From an uncultured Bacteroidales bacterium (GTDB taxonomy: Bacteria > Bacteroidota > Bacteroidia > Bacteroidales > P3): 51,830 nt of DNA. Shown here piece after piece: positions 43,853 through 50,326 of this stretch (the first letter of the stretch is position 1; each line of letters begins with the position of its first letter). The DNA lies in assembly GCA_905234695.1 (NCBI GenBank), contig CAJOHZ010000016.1, positions 1 through 51,830 of the forward strand. Reading direction: 5' to 3'. Both the position numbers and the translations under genes were made by a program. The notes beneath the pieces were generated by a model. The model was not told the origin of the DNA, did not search any database, and worked only from the letters and a program-made list of their open reading frames with translations.

Positions 43853-44338
43853 ATGTCCGACAAAGGAATCAAAAAGACAAATGCGGCAAGGCAACTCGAC
43901 CAACAAAAGATTGCCTACGAACTTATCCCCTACGAGGTTGACGAGGAGCATTTGGGTGCAGAGCATACCGCCGAAGTGTTGGGGGAGCCCATCGAACGCA
44001 TCTTCAAGACGCTGGTGCTTCGGGGCGACAAGACGGGCCTCTTCGTCTGCGTCATTCCTGGCGCCGAGGAGGTAGACCTCAAAAAGGCCGCCAAGGTAAC
44101 GGGCAACAAGAAGGTGGAAATGATACATGTCAAGGAACTGTTGCCACTGACGGGATACATCCGTGGCGGATGCTCCCCCATCGGCATGAAGAAGCCTCTG
44201 CCCACTTGGTTCCACCAGACCCTTACAGATTACACCACCGTCTACTGCAGTGCCGGCCAACGGGGACTCCAGTTTCGCCTCTCCCCCGCCGACTTGCTCC
44301 GCGCCGCCCACGGCACCCTCGCAGACCTTATCGTTTGA
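43853..44338 (+). CDS. ybaK: YbaK-type Cys-tRNA(Pro)/Cys-tRNA deacylase
   Basis: 161 aa. The YbaK/EbsC signature is visible: NAARQLDQQKIAYELIPYEVDEEHLGAEHTAEVLG at the start, IFKTLVLRGDKTGLFVCVIPG, EVDLKKAAKVTGNKKVEM and the glycine motif GYIRGGCSPIGMKK. YbaK edits Cys mischarged on tRNA(Pro), in trans to prolyl-tRNA synthetase. The ATG at 43853 begins 33 bp after the preceding stop. The nitroreductase gene follows after 20 bp. Confidence 0.94.
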   Translation: MSDKGIKKTNAARQLDQQKIAYELIPYEVDEEHLGAEHTAEVLGEPIERIFKTLVLRGDKTGLFVCVIPGAEEVDLKKAAKVTGNKKVEMIHVKELLPLTGYIRGGCSPIGMKKPLPTWFHQTLTDYTTVYCSAGQRGLQFRLSPADLLRAAHGTLADLIV

Positions 44339-44358
44339 GAATTTTAAATCGAAAAATC

Positions 44359-45030
44359 ATGACAATACAAGAAGCAATTGTCGCACGGCATTCGGTGCGG
44401 CAGTATCAAGAGAGGCCCTTAGAGGCAGAAATTGTTAATCGTCTCAATGAGGAGATTGCTGTTTGCAATCAAGAGGGAGGGTTGCACATTCAGTTGGTGG
44501 TTGACGAGCCCCGAGCGTTCAGTGGCGGGATGGCCAAGTATGGCAAATTCAGCGGTGTGGGCAACTATCTCGCCATGGTAGGCCCCAAGGGTGCCGACGA
44601 GGCCATAGGCTATTATGGCGAGCGGCTGGTGCTATTGGCGCAGATACTGGGATTGAACAGTTGTTGGGTGGGGCTTTCATTCAAAAAGCAGCCCGACCAA
44701 TACAAGATTGCCGATGGCGAGAAACTGCACTGTGTCATCTCTCTTGGCCATGGTGCCAACCAAGGCGTACAGCATCCCATGCGACCCATGGAGCAGTTCG
44801 TGAAATCCGCCCTTCCGCTTCCCGACTGGTTCAAGCGGGGTATGGAAGCAGCCCTGTTGGCTCCCACAGCGGTGAACCAGCAGAAATTTGAGTTCGAATT
44901 GGTGAATGAACACACCGTTACCGCCCGTGCCCGTTTCACGCTGATAGGCTACGGCAAGATGGATCTTGGCATCGTCAAATACCACTTCGAAGTCGCCGCC
45001 AGCAAAGAGAATTTCAACTGGAAAGCCTAA
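44359..45030 (+). CDS. Nitroreductase family protein
   Basis: 223 aa from the ATG at 44359. It opens with IQEAIVARHSVRQYQERPLE, the nitroreductase FMN-phosphate-binding start, and has LAQILGLNSCWVGLSF and AALLAPTAVNQQKFEFEL, both typical. These are FMN-dependent NAD(P)H oxidoreductases that reduce nitroaromatics, quinones or enoates; the physiological substrate cannot be told from the sequence. The longer upstream frame lies inside ybaK and is a shadow. It converges with the GH89 gene, whose stop is 38 bp away. Confidence 0.92.
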   Translation: MTIQEAIVARHSVRQYQERPLEAEIVNRLNEEIAVCNQEGGLHIQLVVDEPRAFSGGMAKYGKFSGVGNYLAMVGPKGADEAIGYYGERLVLLAQILGLNSCWVGLSFKKQPDQYKIADGEKLHCVISLGHGANQGVQHPMRPMEQFVKSALPLPDWFKRGMEAALLAPTAVNQQKFEFELVNEHTVTARARFTLIGYGKMDLGIVKYHFEVAASKENFNWKA

Positions 45031-45037
45031 AGGTTTT

Positions 45038-45057
45038 CTATCGGCAGCGCTCGATAG
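45038..45057. terminator. Hairpin between convergent nitroreductase and GH89 genes
   Basis: CTATCG (45038-45043) pairs with CGATAG (45052-45057) around the loop GCAGCGCT. It lies 7 bp after one stop and 10 bp after the other, so it could serve both strands. The stem is short and only the plus-strand left flank is T-rich, so this is tentative. Confidence 0.3.
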
Positions 45058-45067
45058 CGTGGGTGTG

Positions 45068-47305
45068 CTATGGATTGTACACCCCTTGGTCGATACGTTT
45101 CAGGATAATTCTGGCTTGCTGCACCGTTTGTGGCAAGATCTTGTAGGGCATATTATTAGAGACTCGGCGAGCATAGTCCTGTTCGCGCTCCGAGAGATTG
45201 TGTTTGAAGGCCTCCTCGTCGAAGTCGTTACCTTCCCTGCGGGCTTGCAGGGCCCCTTCGAAGAAAGGCTTCCATCGCTCTCCCCAATAGTATGTTTTCA
45301 GTAAGCCTCCCCAAAGGCGGTTGGCGTAGTCGTTGAGCACAGGGCCACCCCAAACAGTGAGCAGGGTGTGGGCCTGGTTGCCGTAGTAATCGCGCAACTC
45401 AATGTCGTCACCACCCCATTGGCGGGCATCGTAAACCCATTTGGAAAAGCAGAACTCGACCTTGGAACAAAGCAGCTTATCGGCATCGGACATCAACCGT
45501 TCCGCCGCCATGTAGGCTTGCAGCATCGCAGCGGTGTCGCCGGCCTTGTAAGCCTCGGTGAAAGCATTACGAAGGTCCATGAAACGATTTCCCATCCACT
45601 GGGAGAGGAAATTGACAATATCGTACTCATAACCATATCGCTTCGACGGATTATTCATAAGCAGTCGGACCGCCTCCAGCAGGCGTTCGTTGTTATAGGA
45701 GTAATAGGGCTTGGTGTAGTAGGTGCCATGGCCCTCGAAGTCGGGCCGCGCCACCATCTGAGTGCCGAGACCGTAAAACGACCAGTCCTTATAGACACTG
45801 TCGGCCAGCAGGTGCCAGGCTTGACGAACATCCTTGTTCTCCTTGCCGTAGCGCATATCGGCCCATTGGTCGACGAAGTCGTTGACAGAGAGCCCCCACA
45901 CCGAGGCAAAGAGGTATTCATAAGTCTGGGGACTGCAGTCGAATCCCTCGAGCGTGGAGCCAAGGCCGATAAGATTTTTGTTTGACTCGGCGAGGGCCGC
46001 CTTCAGTTTGTTTTCCAATGCGTAGAGGTCTCCCACCAGCATGGTGTTGCCCCCGAAGTTGCCTAAATAGCACCAGATGAACGGCTGCCCGTAAAAGCCC
46101 GTCTTCGGATTGTCGGATGTTCGGATATTCGGATTATTCGCTTGTTCGTTCGGCTGTTCGTTGAGCGTATTTCTCCAAACTTCAGTCTTCTCGCAGAAGT
46201 AGTCGAGCAGCACAAGGCTGTCCTGTGGCACCGCGGTGAGGTAGGCTCTGAGCCGCTCGGGCGTCCACTGCTTGCGCTTGTAGTAGAACACCCAGCTCAT
46301 CTGCAGCCAACGGGCCTCAGGGTCGGATTGCTGGAGGGTGCGGTAGATATTCGCGGATACCGCAGCGAGGTAGTCGGGTTCCCACGAAGGCGGGTCCATC
46401 TCGTTGAAGGGGTCGACACCATAGATATGGTCAGTGCCATAAAGTGACTGCTGTTTTGCGAGGTAACGACGTTGGATGTCGACGAAGAGCGGGGCGGTGG
46501 AGTTAAGGAAACAGGTGGGTTCAAAGCCGCACCAGGGCGAGAGACGTTTGATGTCGGCCTGTGGGTTCAACTCTGTGATGCGCGAAGGCACATGTCCCGC
46601 AAAGGCGGGCAGCACAGGCGTCATGCCGAGCACACGCTCCCGCTCCAATATCTGCTTCTGCAGCTCTTTCTGGCCATCTATCCATGACTGCGGAAGAGGA
46701 CCGCCGAAGCCATCGAGGTTGGCCATGCGGTGCCAAGGGAGATGTGCGGGACCTGAGAAATAGGCACGTATCTCGTCGTCGGTCATGCCCATCTCACGCC
46801 ATACCTCCTGCCATACTGCCTCCTGCCCCGTGAGTGCCAGCGGCATATTGATGCCGTTGAGGGCCATCCAGTCAATAAAGCGCTCCCATTGTGGCCATTT
46901 CCACCAAACCATCGTGTATCCATAGGTGCAGTAATTCAAGAAGAACCGCTGCGGGACCACAGCCCTGCCGCCTTCCGCCTGAGGGGGGACAGGCCAATGT
47001 TTGGGTAATTGCAACGGCTCGGTGTCAAACCATGAGACATGCACTTTGGCGTATTTACGAAAGTAATAGTTCAGTCCTACCGCCATGCTGATGTCGTTGT
47101 TGCCGCCAATAAGGATAGACTTGCCGTCGGCAGCAGGGGCGATGAAAAAGGTGTCGGATTCAGCCGCAACCTTTGTGAAGACAAAATGCCGGGAATCATT
47201 GCCCAGCAGCCTTTGTGCCAGTGCGCCCACCGCCTCCTGCGCAGAGGTTACAACAGGGAGTGTCAGCAACACCGCTAAAACAAATATGTGAATACGTCTA
47301 TTCAT
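45068..47305 (-). CDS. GH89 alpha-N-acetylglucosaminidase (NAGLU family)
   Basis: 745 aa from the ATG at 47305, which gives the signal peptide MNRRIHIFVLAVLLTLPVVTSAQ. It follows the NAGLU architecture: a small N-terminal domain, a TIM-barrel with YGYTMVWWKWPQWERFIDWMALNGINMPL, and an all-helical C-terminal domain. Likely catalytic residues are Glu302 in VDPFNEMDPP (acid/base) and Glu453 in GSTLEGFDCS (nucleophile). GH89 enzymes release terminal alpha-linked GlcNAc, for example from heparan sulfate or gastric mucin glycans capped with alpha-1,4-GlcNAc. The signal peptide places it in the periplasm or outside. An 8-bp-period repeat array inside the gene encodes NEQPNEQANNPNIRTSDNPK, an apparent low-complexity insertion after the barrel motifs. 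Confidence 0.93.
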   Translation of the reverse strand: MNRRIHIFVLAVLLTLPVVTSAQEAVGALAQRLLGNDSRHFVFTKVAAESDTFFIAPAADGKSILIGGNNDISMAVGLNYYFRKYAKVHVSWFDTEPLQLPKHWPVPPQAEGGRAVVPQRFFLNYCTYGYTMVWWKWPQWERFIDWMALNGINMPLALTGQEAVWQEVWREMGMTDDEIRAYFSGPAHLPWHRMANLDGFGGPLPQSWIDGQKELQKQILERERVLGMTPVLPAFAGHVPSRITELNPQADIKRLSPWCGFEPTCFLNSTAPLFVDIQRRYLAKQQSLYGTDHIYGVDPFNEMDPPSWEPDYLAAVSANIYRTLQQSDPEARWLQMSWVFYYKRKQWTPERLRAYLTAVPQDSLVLLDYFCEKTEVWRNTLNEQPNEQANNPNIRTSDNPKTGFYGQPFIWCYLGNFGGNTMLVGDLYALENKLKAALAESNKNLIGLGSTLEGFDCSPQTYEYLFASVWGLSVNDFVDQWADMRYGKENKDVRQAWHLLADSVYKDWSFYGLGTQMVARPDFEGHGTYYTKPYYSYNNERLLEAVRLLMNNPSKRYGYEYDIVNFLSQWMGNRFMDLRNAFTEAYKAGDTAAMLQAYMAAERLMSDADKLLCSKVEFCFSKWVYDARQWGGDDIELRDYYGNQAHTLLTVWGGPVLNDYANRLWGGLLKTYYWGERWKPFFEGALQARREGNDFDEEAFKHNLSEREQDYARRVSNNMPYKILPQTVQQARIILKRIDQGVYNP
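46103..46158 (+). repeat. 8-bp-period degenerate repeat array E (inside the GH89 gene)
   Basis: On the plus strand: CTTCGGAT, TGTCGGAT, GTTCGGAT, ATTCGGAT, TATTCGCT, TGTTCGTT, then a diverged unit. It encodes an Asn/Pro/Glu/Gln-rich insert on the minus strand (residues about 383-401). Confidence 0.8.
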
Positions 47306-47350
47306 TCTCCTGTTCTGTCTTTTATTAATCTTGGGACCTGTTTCGTGCTG

Positions 47351-47381
47351 CAAAGATACTCAAAAATATTGTACTGGCAAC
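47351..47381 (-). promoter_or_regulatory. Promoter of the GH89 gene
   Basis: On the minus strand GTTG (47381-47378) is followed by exactly 19 bp and TATCTTTG (47358-47351), matching the Bacteroidota TTTG-N19-TANNTTTG pattern with one mismatch. It lies 46 bp upstream of the ATG. Confidence 0.7.
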
Positions 47382-47393
47382 TTTTTTTTGCCA
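47375..47393. promoter_or_regulatory. Inverted repeat shared by two divergent promoters
   Basis: TGGCAA-CTTTTTT-TTGCCA (arms 47375-47380 and 47388-47393) overlaps the -33 elements of both the GH89 promoter and the ORF6N promoter. It is a candidate site for a regulator acting on both genes. Confidence 0.45.
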
Positions 47394-47417
47394 TTCCATA
47401 TTATTTTCGTATTTTTG
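47387..47417 (+). promoter_or_regulatory. Perfect Bacteroidota promoter for the ORF6N-RhuM genes
   Basis: TTTG (47387-47390), 19 bp, then TATTTTTG (47410-47417): an exact match to TTTG-N19-TANNTTTG. The predicted start point is near 47424, about 67 bp before the ATG at 47491. Confidence 0.75.
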
Positions 47418-47423
47418 TAAATT

Positions 47424-47443
47424 CACGTATAGTATTATACGTG
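47424..47443. promoter_or_regulatory. Palindromic operator candidate at the predicted +1
   Basis: CACGTATA-GTAT-TATACGTG, perfect 8-bp arms, starts 6 bp after the -7 box. A repressor bound here would block initiation; an RNA hairpin at the extreme mRNA 5' end is the alternative. The adjacent gene encodes an ORF6N DNA-binding protein, so autoregulation is plausible. Confidence 0.6.
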
Positions 47444-47490
47444 ATGTATTGTTATCTCTATTAGAGAATTAGGGAGAACGTCAACAGAAA

Positions 47491-48219
47491 ATGAGCATAG
47501 ATATTGCCATAAAAAGGGATACGGACGTTGAAGCCATTAAGCACCGCATCTATGAGGTGCAGGGGATGCGCGTGATGCTCGATCGCGATTTGGCGGAGCT
47601 GTATGGGATGGAGACACGTGTGCTTAATCAGTCGGTTAGACGTAATATCGATAGATTTCCTGAGGACTTTATGTTTCAACTATCTAGAAAAGACTTCTTT
47701 TCTATTATCCCACAGTATATAGTTGTAAACAAAGACAATACAAACTTGAAGTCACAAATTGTGACATCAAGTTCAGAAAGTGCTGATACTGAGGATAACT
47801 TGAAATCACAAAATGTGATATCAAGTTGGGGCGGTACAAGAAAAATGCCATACGCTTTTACTGAGTTGGGTATTGCAATGTTAAGTTCGGTGCTACGGTC
47901 GGAGACGGCCATACAGGTGAACATCAACATCATGCGTGCGTTTGTGGCGATACGACATGCGGTGAGTGCATGGCAAGGGGTGAACTTGAAGGTAGAGCAG
48001 CTGTCGCACAAGGTCGACAACCTCAACGCCCGTGTGGACGAGATTCTCCACGAGCAGTGCCGAAGGCTGCGAACACCGCTTAATAAAAGACATGGAAGTG
48101 AGCAACGAGAACAATATGGAGGTGGCCGTGCAGATAAGCGCCCTCTGCTATGGCTGCAACGACGCCCTCGACCAACTGCGCGAGAAGCCAACAACCCCAC
48201 GGAAACATATTGGTTTTAA
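47491..48219 (+). CDS. ORF6N/KilA-N-type phage-like DNA-binding protein, copy 1, frameshifted at the C-terminus
   Basis: 242 aa as read. The ORF6N domain is clear: IKHRIYEVQGMRVMLDRDLAELYGMETRVLNQSVRRNIDRFPEDFMFQLS, then PYAFTELGIAMLSSVLRSETAIQVNINIMRAFVAIRHA and a coiled coil LKVEQLSHKVDNL. After ILHEQ the frame departs from the paralogue at 49112. The matching C-terminus (MEVAVQISALCYGCNDALDQLREKP, ending GFKQKDK) continues in another frame to a stop at 48235, which overlaps the next ATG (ATGA). So a frameshift occurred at about 48050-48080. Two palindromic repeats lie inside the gene (47743-47773, 47797-47827). ORF6N proteins are phage-type regulators or antirepressors; the DNA-binding domain here is intact. 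Confidence 0.82.
   Translation: MSIDIAIKRDTDVEAIKHRIYEVQGMRVMLDRDLAELYGMETRVLNQSVRRNIDRFPEDFMFQLSRKDFFSIIPQYIVVNKDNTNLKSQIVTSSSESADTEDNLKSQNVISSWGGTRKMPYAFTELGIAMLSSVLRSETAIQVNINIMRAFVAIRHAVSAWQGVNLKVEQLSHKVDNLNARVDEILHEQCRRLRTPLNKRHGSEQREQYGGGRADKRPLLWLQRRPRPTAREANNPTETYWF
47743..47773. repeat. Intragenic 31-bp palindrome, copy 1
   Basis: Near-perfect inverted repeat with outer arms AACTTGA/TCAAGTT and inner arms GTCACAA/TTGTGAC. It encodes NLKSQIVTSS. A second, diverged copy starts 54 bp later, in phase with the codons. Confidence 0.8.
47797..47827. repeat. Intragenic 31-bp palindrome, copy 2
   Basis: Outer arms AACTTGA/TCAAGTT as in copy 1; inner arms are ATCACA/TGTGAT, so the G-C pair of copy 1 is replaced by an A-T pair in both arms. 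It encodes NLKSQNVISS before the SWGG motif. Confidence 0.8.
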
Positions 48220-48231
48220 ACAAAAGGACAA

Positions 48232-49101
48232 ATGAATAACGGAAAAATAATACTCTATCAACCAGACAACTCTATCAGCATCGAAGTGCGGATGGAGGCA
48301 GAAACCGTATGGCTGAACCTGAATCAGATGGCCATGCTGTTTGATAGGGATAAGTCCGTTATTTCCCGTCATATACGTAATATCTATAGCGAGGGTGAAC
48401 TGACGAAAGAGGCAACCGTTGCAAAAAATGCAACAGTTCAAATGGAAAGCGGCCGGCAGGTGATGCGACAGATAGAATACTACAATCTGGATGTCATCAT
48501 TTCCGTTGGCTATCGTGTTAAAAGTCTGCGCGGCACGCAGTTCCGCCAGTGGGCCACTAACGTTCTGAAAGAATATCTGCTGAAAGGGTATGCCATAAAC
48601 AACCGCATCGAGCATTTGGAGCAGCGAGTGGCAAAGGCCGAGGAAAAGATTGACTTCTTTGTGCGGACGTCGTTGCCACCTGTGGAAGGCGTGTTCTATA
48701 ATGGACAAATATTCGATGCCTATGTCTTTGCGACGGATTTGATAAAGTCGGCGAAGAAGAGCATTACGCTTATTGACAACTATATTGATGAGTCGGTGCT
48801 GCTGATGCTGTCGAAACGCAAGGCAAAGGTTCCTGCTACGATTATCACGCGTTCCGATTCTAAAGTGTCACAACTTGACATAGAGAAGCACAACGCACAA
48901 TACTCACCCGTCGAGGTAAAGGTCTGCGACACCATTCACGACCGTTTTCTCATCATCGACAACGAGGCTTACCACCTTGGTGCCTCTATGAAAGACCTTG
49001 GGAAGAAACTCTTCGCCTTCTCCAAACTGGAGATGCCCGCCGAAACGCTACTGAAAATGACCGTGCTGGAAGAAATGGGAAATAGAAAACTGCTGAAATA
49101 A
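48232..49101 (+). CDS. RhuM-family protein fused to a phospholipase-D-like domain
   Basis: 289 aa. The N-terminal part is a RhuM domain: VWLNLNQMAMLFDRDKSVISRHIRNIYSEGEL, VQMESGRQVMRQIEYYNLDVIISVGYRVKSLRGTQFRQWAT and LKEYLLKGYAIN. After a linker (RVAKAEEKIDFF) the C-terminal part carries a single PLD-like motif HDRFLIID (His236, Arg238, Asp243; HKD with Lys replaced by Arg) followed by HLGASMKDLGKKLFAF. RhuM proteins are found in pathogenicity islands and phage-like loci; the PLD part suggests nucleic-acid binding or cleavage, but the Arg substitution leaves activity open. Its ATG overlaps the ancestral stop of ORF6N copy 1. A palindrome at 48414-48438 lies inside the RhuM domain. Confidence 0.85.
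   Translation: MNNGKIILYQPDNSISIEVRMEAETVWLNLNQMAMLFDRDKSVISRHIRNIYSEGELTKEATVAKNATVQMESGRQVMRQIEYYNLDVIISVGYRVKSLRGTQFRQWATNVLKEYLLKGYAINNRIEHLEQRVAKAEEKIDFFVRTSLPPVEGVFYNGQIFDAYVFATDLIKSAKKSITLIDNYIDESVLLMLSKRKAKVPATIITRSDSKVSQLDIEKHNAQYSPVEVKVCDTIHDRFLIIDNEAYHLGASMKDLGKKLFAFSKLEMPAETLLKMTVLEEMGNRKLLK
48414..48438. repeat. Intragenic palindrome in the RhuM gene
   Basis: AACCGTTGCA-AAAAA-TGCAACAGTT: 9 of 10 arm positions pair around a 5-nt loop. It encodes ATVAKNATVQ, itself a short peptide repeat (ATV), and lies between the DNA-binding helix and the rest of the RhuM domain. Confidence 0.65.
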
Positions 49102-49111
49102 AAGGATCAAA

Positions 49112-49726
49112 ATGAATGAAGAAATAATCATAAAGGCAAACGCAGACATCGAAGTCATCAAGCACCGCATCTACGAGGTGCGAGGTTTGCGCGTTATGCT
49201 TGACCGTGACTTGGCAGAGTTGTACAATGTAGAAACTCGTGCTTTGAATCAGGCGGTGAAACGTAATATCGATAGATTCCCAGAGGATTTTATGTTTGTG
49301 ATGACCGATGATGAGATGAATGCTTGGAAATCACAAATTGTGATGTCCAATTCTATCCGTATGGGGATGCGCCGTCCTCCTGTTGTATTTACTGAACTTG
49401 GTATTGCGATGCTCAGTTCTGTGTTGCGTTCAGAAACAGCCATACAGGTCAACATCAATATCATGCGGGCGTTTGTGGCCATTCGTCACGCAATAGGTGC
49501 CTGGCAGGGTGTCAACTTGAAGGTGGAACAACTGTCGCACAAGGTCGACCAACTCAACAACTATGTCGAGGAAATCCTCCACGACCAGAACGACATCAAC
49601 CAGCAGCAGGATGAGACAAATGCCGAAATAGCCCTTCAGATAGAAGCCATCAACGACGCCCTCGACCAACTGCGCGAAAAGCCATCAACCTCTCGGAAAC
49701 GAATAGGGTTTAAACAAGAGAAATGA
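49112..49726 (+). CDS. ORF6N/KilA-N-type phage-like DNA-binding protein, copy 2
   Basis: 204 aa, intact. It parallels copy 1 throughout: KHRIYEVRGLRVMLDRDLAELYNVETRALNQAVKRNIDRFPEDFMFVM, then PVVFTELGIAMLSSVLRSETAIQVNINIMRAFVAIRHAIGAWQGVNLKVEQLSHKVDQLN. It ends LQIEAINDALDQLREKPSTSRKRIGFKQEK, the C-terminus that copy 1 has lost by frameshift. The central insert is shorter than in copy 1 and contains a single palindrome (49324-49350). It starts 10 bp after RhuM-PLD and its stop overlaps the ATG of a RhuM 3' remnant. Likely a DNA-binding regulator of phage or island origin. Confidence 0.85.
   Translation: MNEEIIIKANADIEVIKHRIYEVRGLRVMLDRDLAELYNVETRALNQAVKRNIDRFPEDFMFVMTDDEMNAWKSQIVMSNSIRMGMRRPPVVFTELGIAMLSSVLRSETAIQVNINIMRAFVAIRHAIGAWQGVNLKVEQLSHKVDQLNNYVEEILHDQNDINQQQDETNAEIALQIEAINDALDQLREKPSTSRKRIGFKQEK
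49324..49350. repeat. Intragenic 27-bp palindrome in ORF6N copy 2
   Basis: Outer arms TTGGA/TCCAA differ from copy 1 (CTTGA/TCAAG) but still pair with each other; inner arms ATCACAA/TTGTGAT also pair. It encodes WKSQIVMSN at the position equivalent to the copy-1 palindromes. Confidence 0.8.
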
Positions 49727-49809
49727 CTGTGCTGGAAGACGTGAAGAATGTCCAGTGGACATTCGATAGCGTAGCGGAGAACAAACGAAATAGGAAACTG
49801 CTGAAATAA
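49723..49809 (+). pseudogene. Remnant of the 3' end of a second RhuM-PLD gene
   Basis: A 28-codon frame starts with MTVLED and ends RNRKLLK, matching the last residues of RhuM-PLD (MTVLEEMGNRKLLK) apart from an insert. It overlaps the ORF6N copy 2 stop by ATGA, just as RhuM-PLD overlaps the ancestral ORF6N copy 1 stop. It therefore looks like what is left of a second ORF6N-RhuM cassette after deletion of the RhuM body. The insert contains the perfect palindrome GAATGTCC-AGT-GGACATTC (49746-49764). Confidence 0.65.
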
Positions 49810-49828
49810 AACAATAAAAACACACTAT

Positions 49829-50320
49829 ATGAAACTTAAGCATATCGTATTACTTGCCTTGATGCCGCTCCTATTTGCATCATGTGTGACTCTCCAACCT
49901 GTTAATGTAACGAGAAATGCATCTTTGGATAATTATACGTATTTCTACATTACACCAACTGAAACCAAAACAGGATCATCTGGAGGAGTCTACGGAAACG
50001 GTTACGGCGTTTATGGTTCATCTCGTAGCAAGAGTACAAATCCTGCAGATATTATTACTGGTTACCTCATCAAAAGAGGATTGATTCGTTTGCCCGAGAT
50101 AAAAAGTGATTTAGCTGACAAAACTATGATAATTAACTATGGTGAAACGGGGCGACGTAGCACGGGTCTTGGTGGCTATACCATTGAAATTACTATGCAA
50201 ATACTTTCTGCAAAAACAAATGAGGTTATTTGCGTGGTGACAGGCGAAGGACAAGGTGAGACTGAAGCCGACGATATTCGAATAGCCATTAATCGTTGTC
50301 TTGAAGAAATATATAAATAA
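49829..50320 (+). CDS. Small lipoprotein of unknown function
   Basis: 163 aa with a lipobox LLFASC (Cys19) after a hydrophobic signal. A Gly/Tyr/Ser-rich stretch (SSGGVYGNGYGVYGSSRSKS) interrupts the mature part, followed by an alpha/beta domain (DIITGYLIKRGLIRLPEI; YTIEITMQILSAKTNEVICVVTGEGQG; DIRIAINRCLEEIYK). The last part resembles small lipoproteins that measure repeats of IxxxL helices, but I cannot name the family. Codon use is more AT-rich than in the main chromosome part. It lies 6 bp before the CoiA-like gene, so the two may be cotranscribed. Confidence 0.75.
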   Translation: MKLKHIVLLALMPLLFASCVTLQPVNVTRNASLDNYTYFYITPTETKTGSSGGVYGNGYGVYGSSRSKSTNPADIITGYLIKRGLIRLPEIKSDLADKTMIINYGETGRRSTGLGGYTIEITMQILSAKTNEVICVVTGEGQGETEADDIRIAINRCLEEIYK

Positions 50321-50326
50321 TTCGAG

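Noticed and set aside
48032..48235. Programmed frameshift in ORF6N copy 1
   Set aside because: No canonical slippery heptamer was seen in the 48050-48080 interval, so a mutation or sequencing error is more likely.
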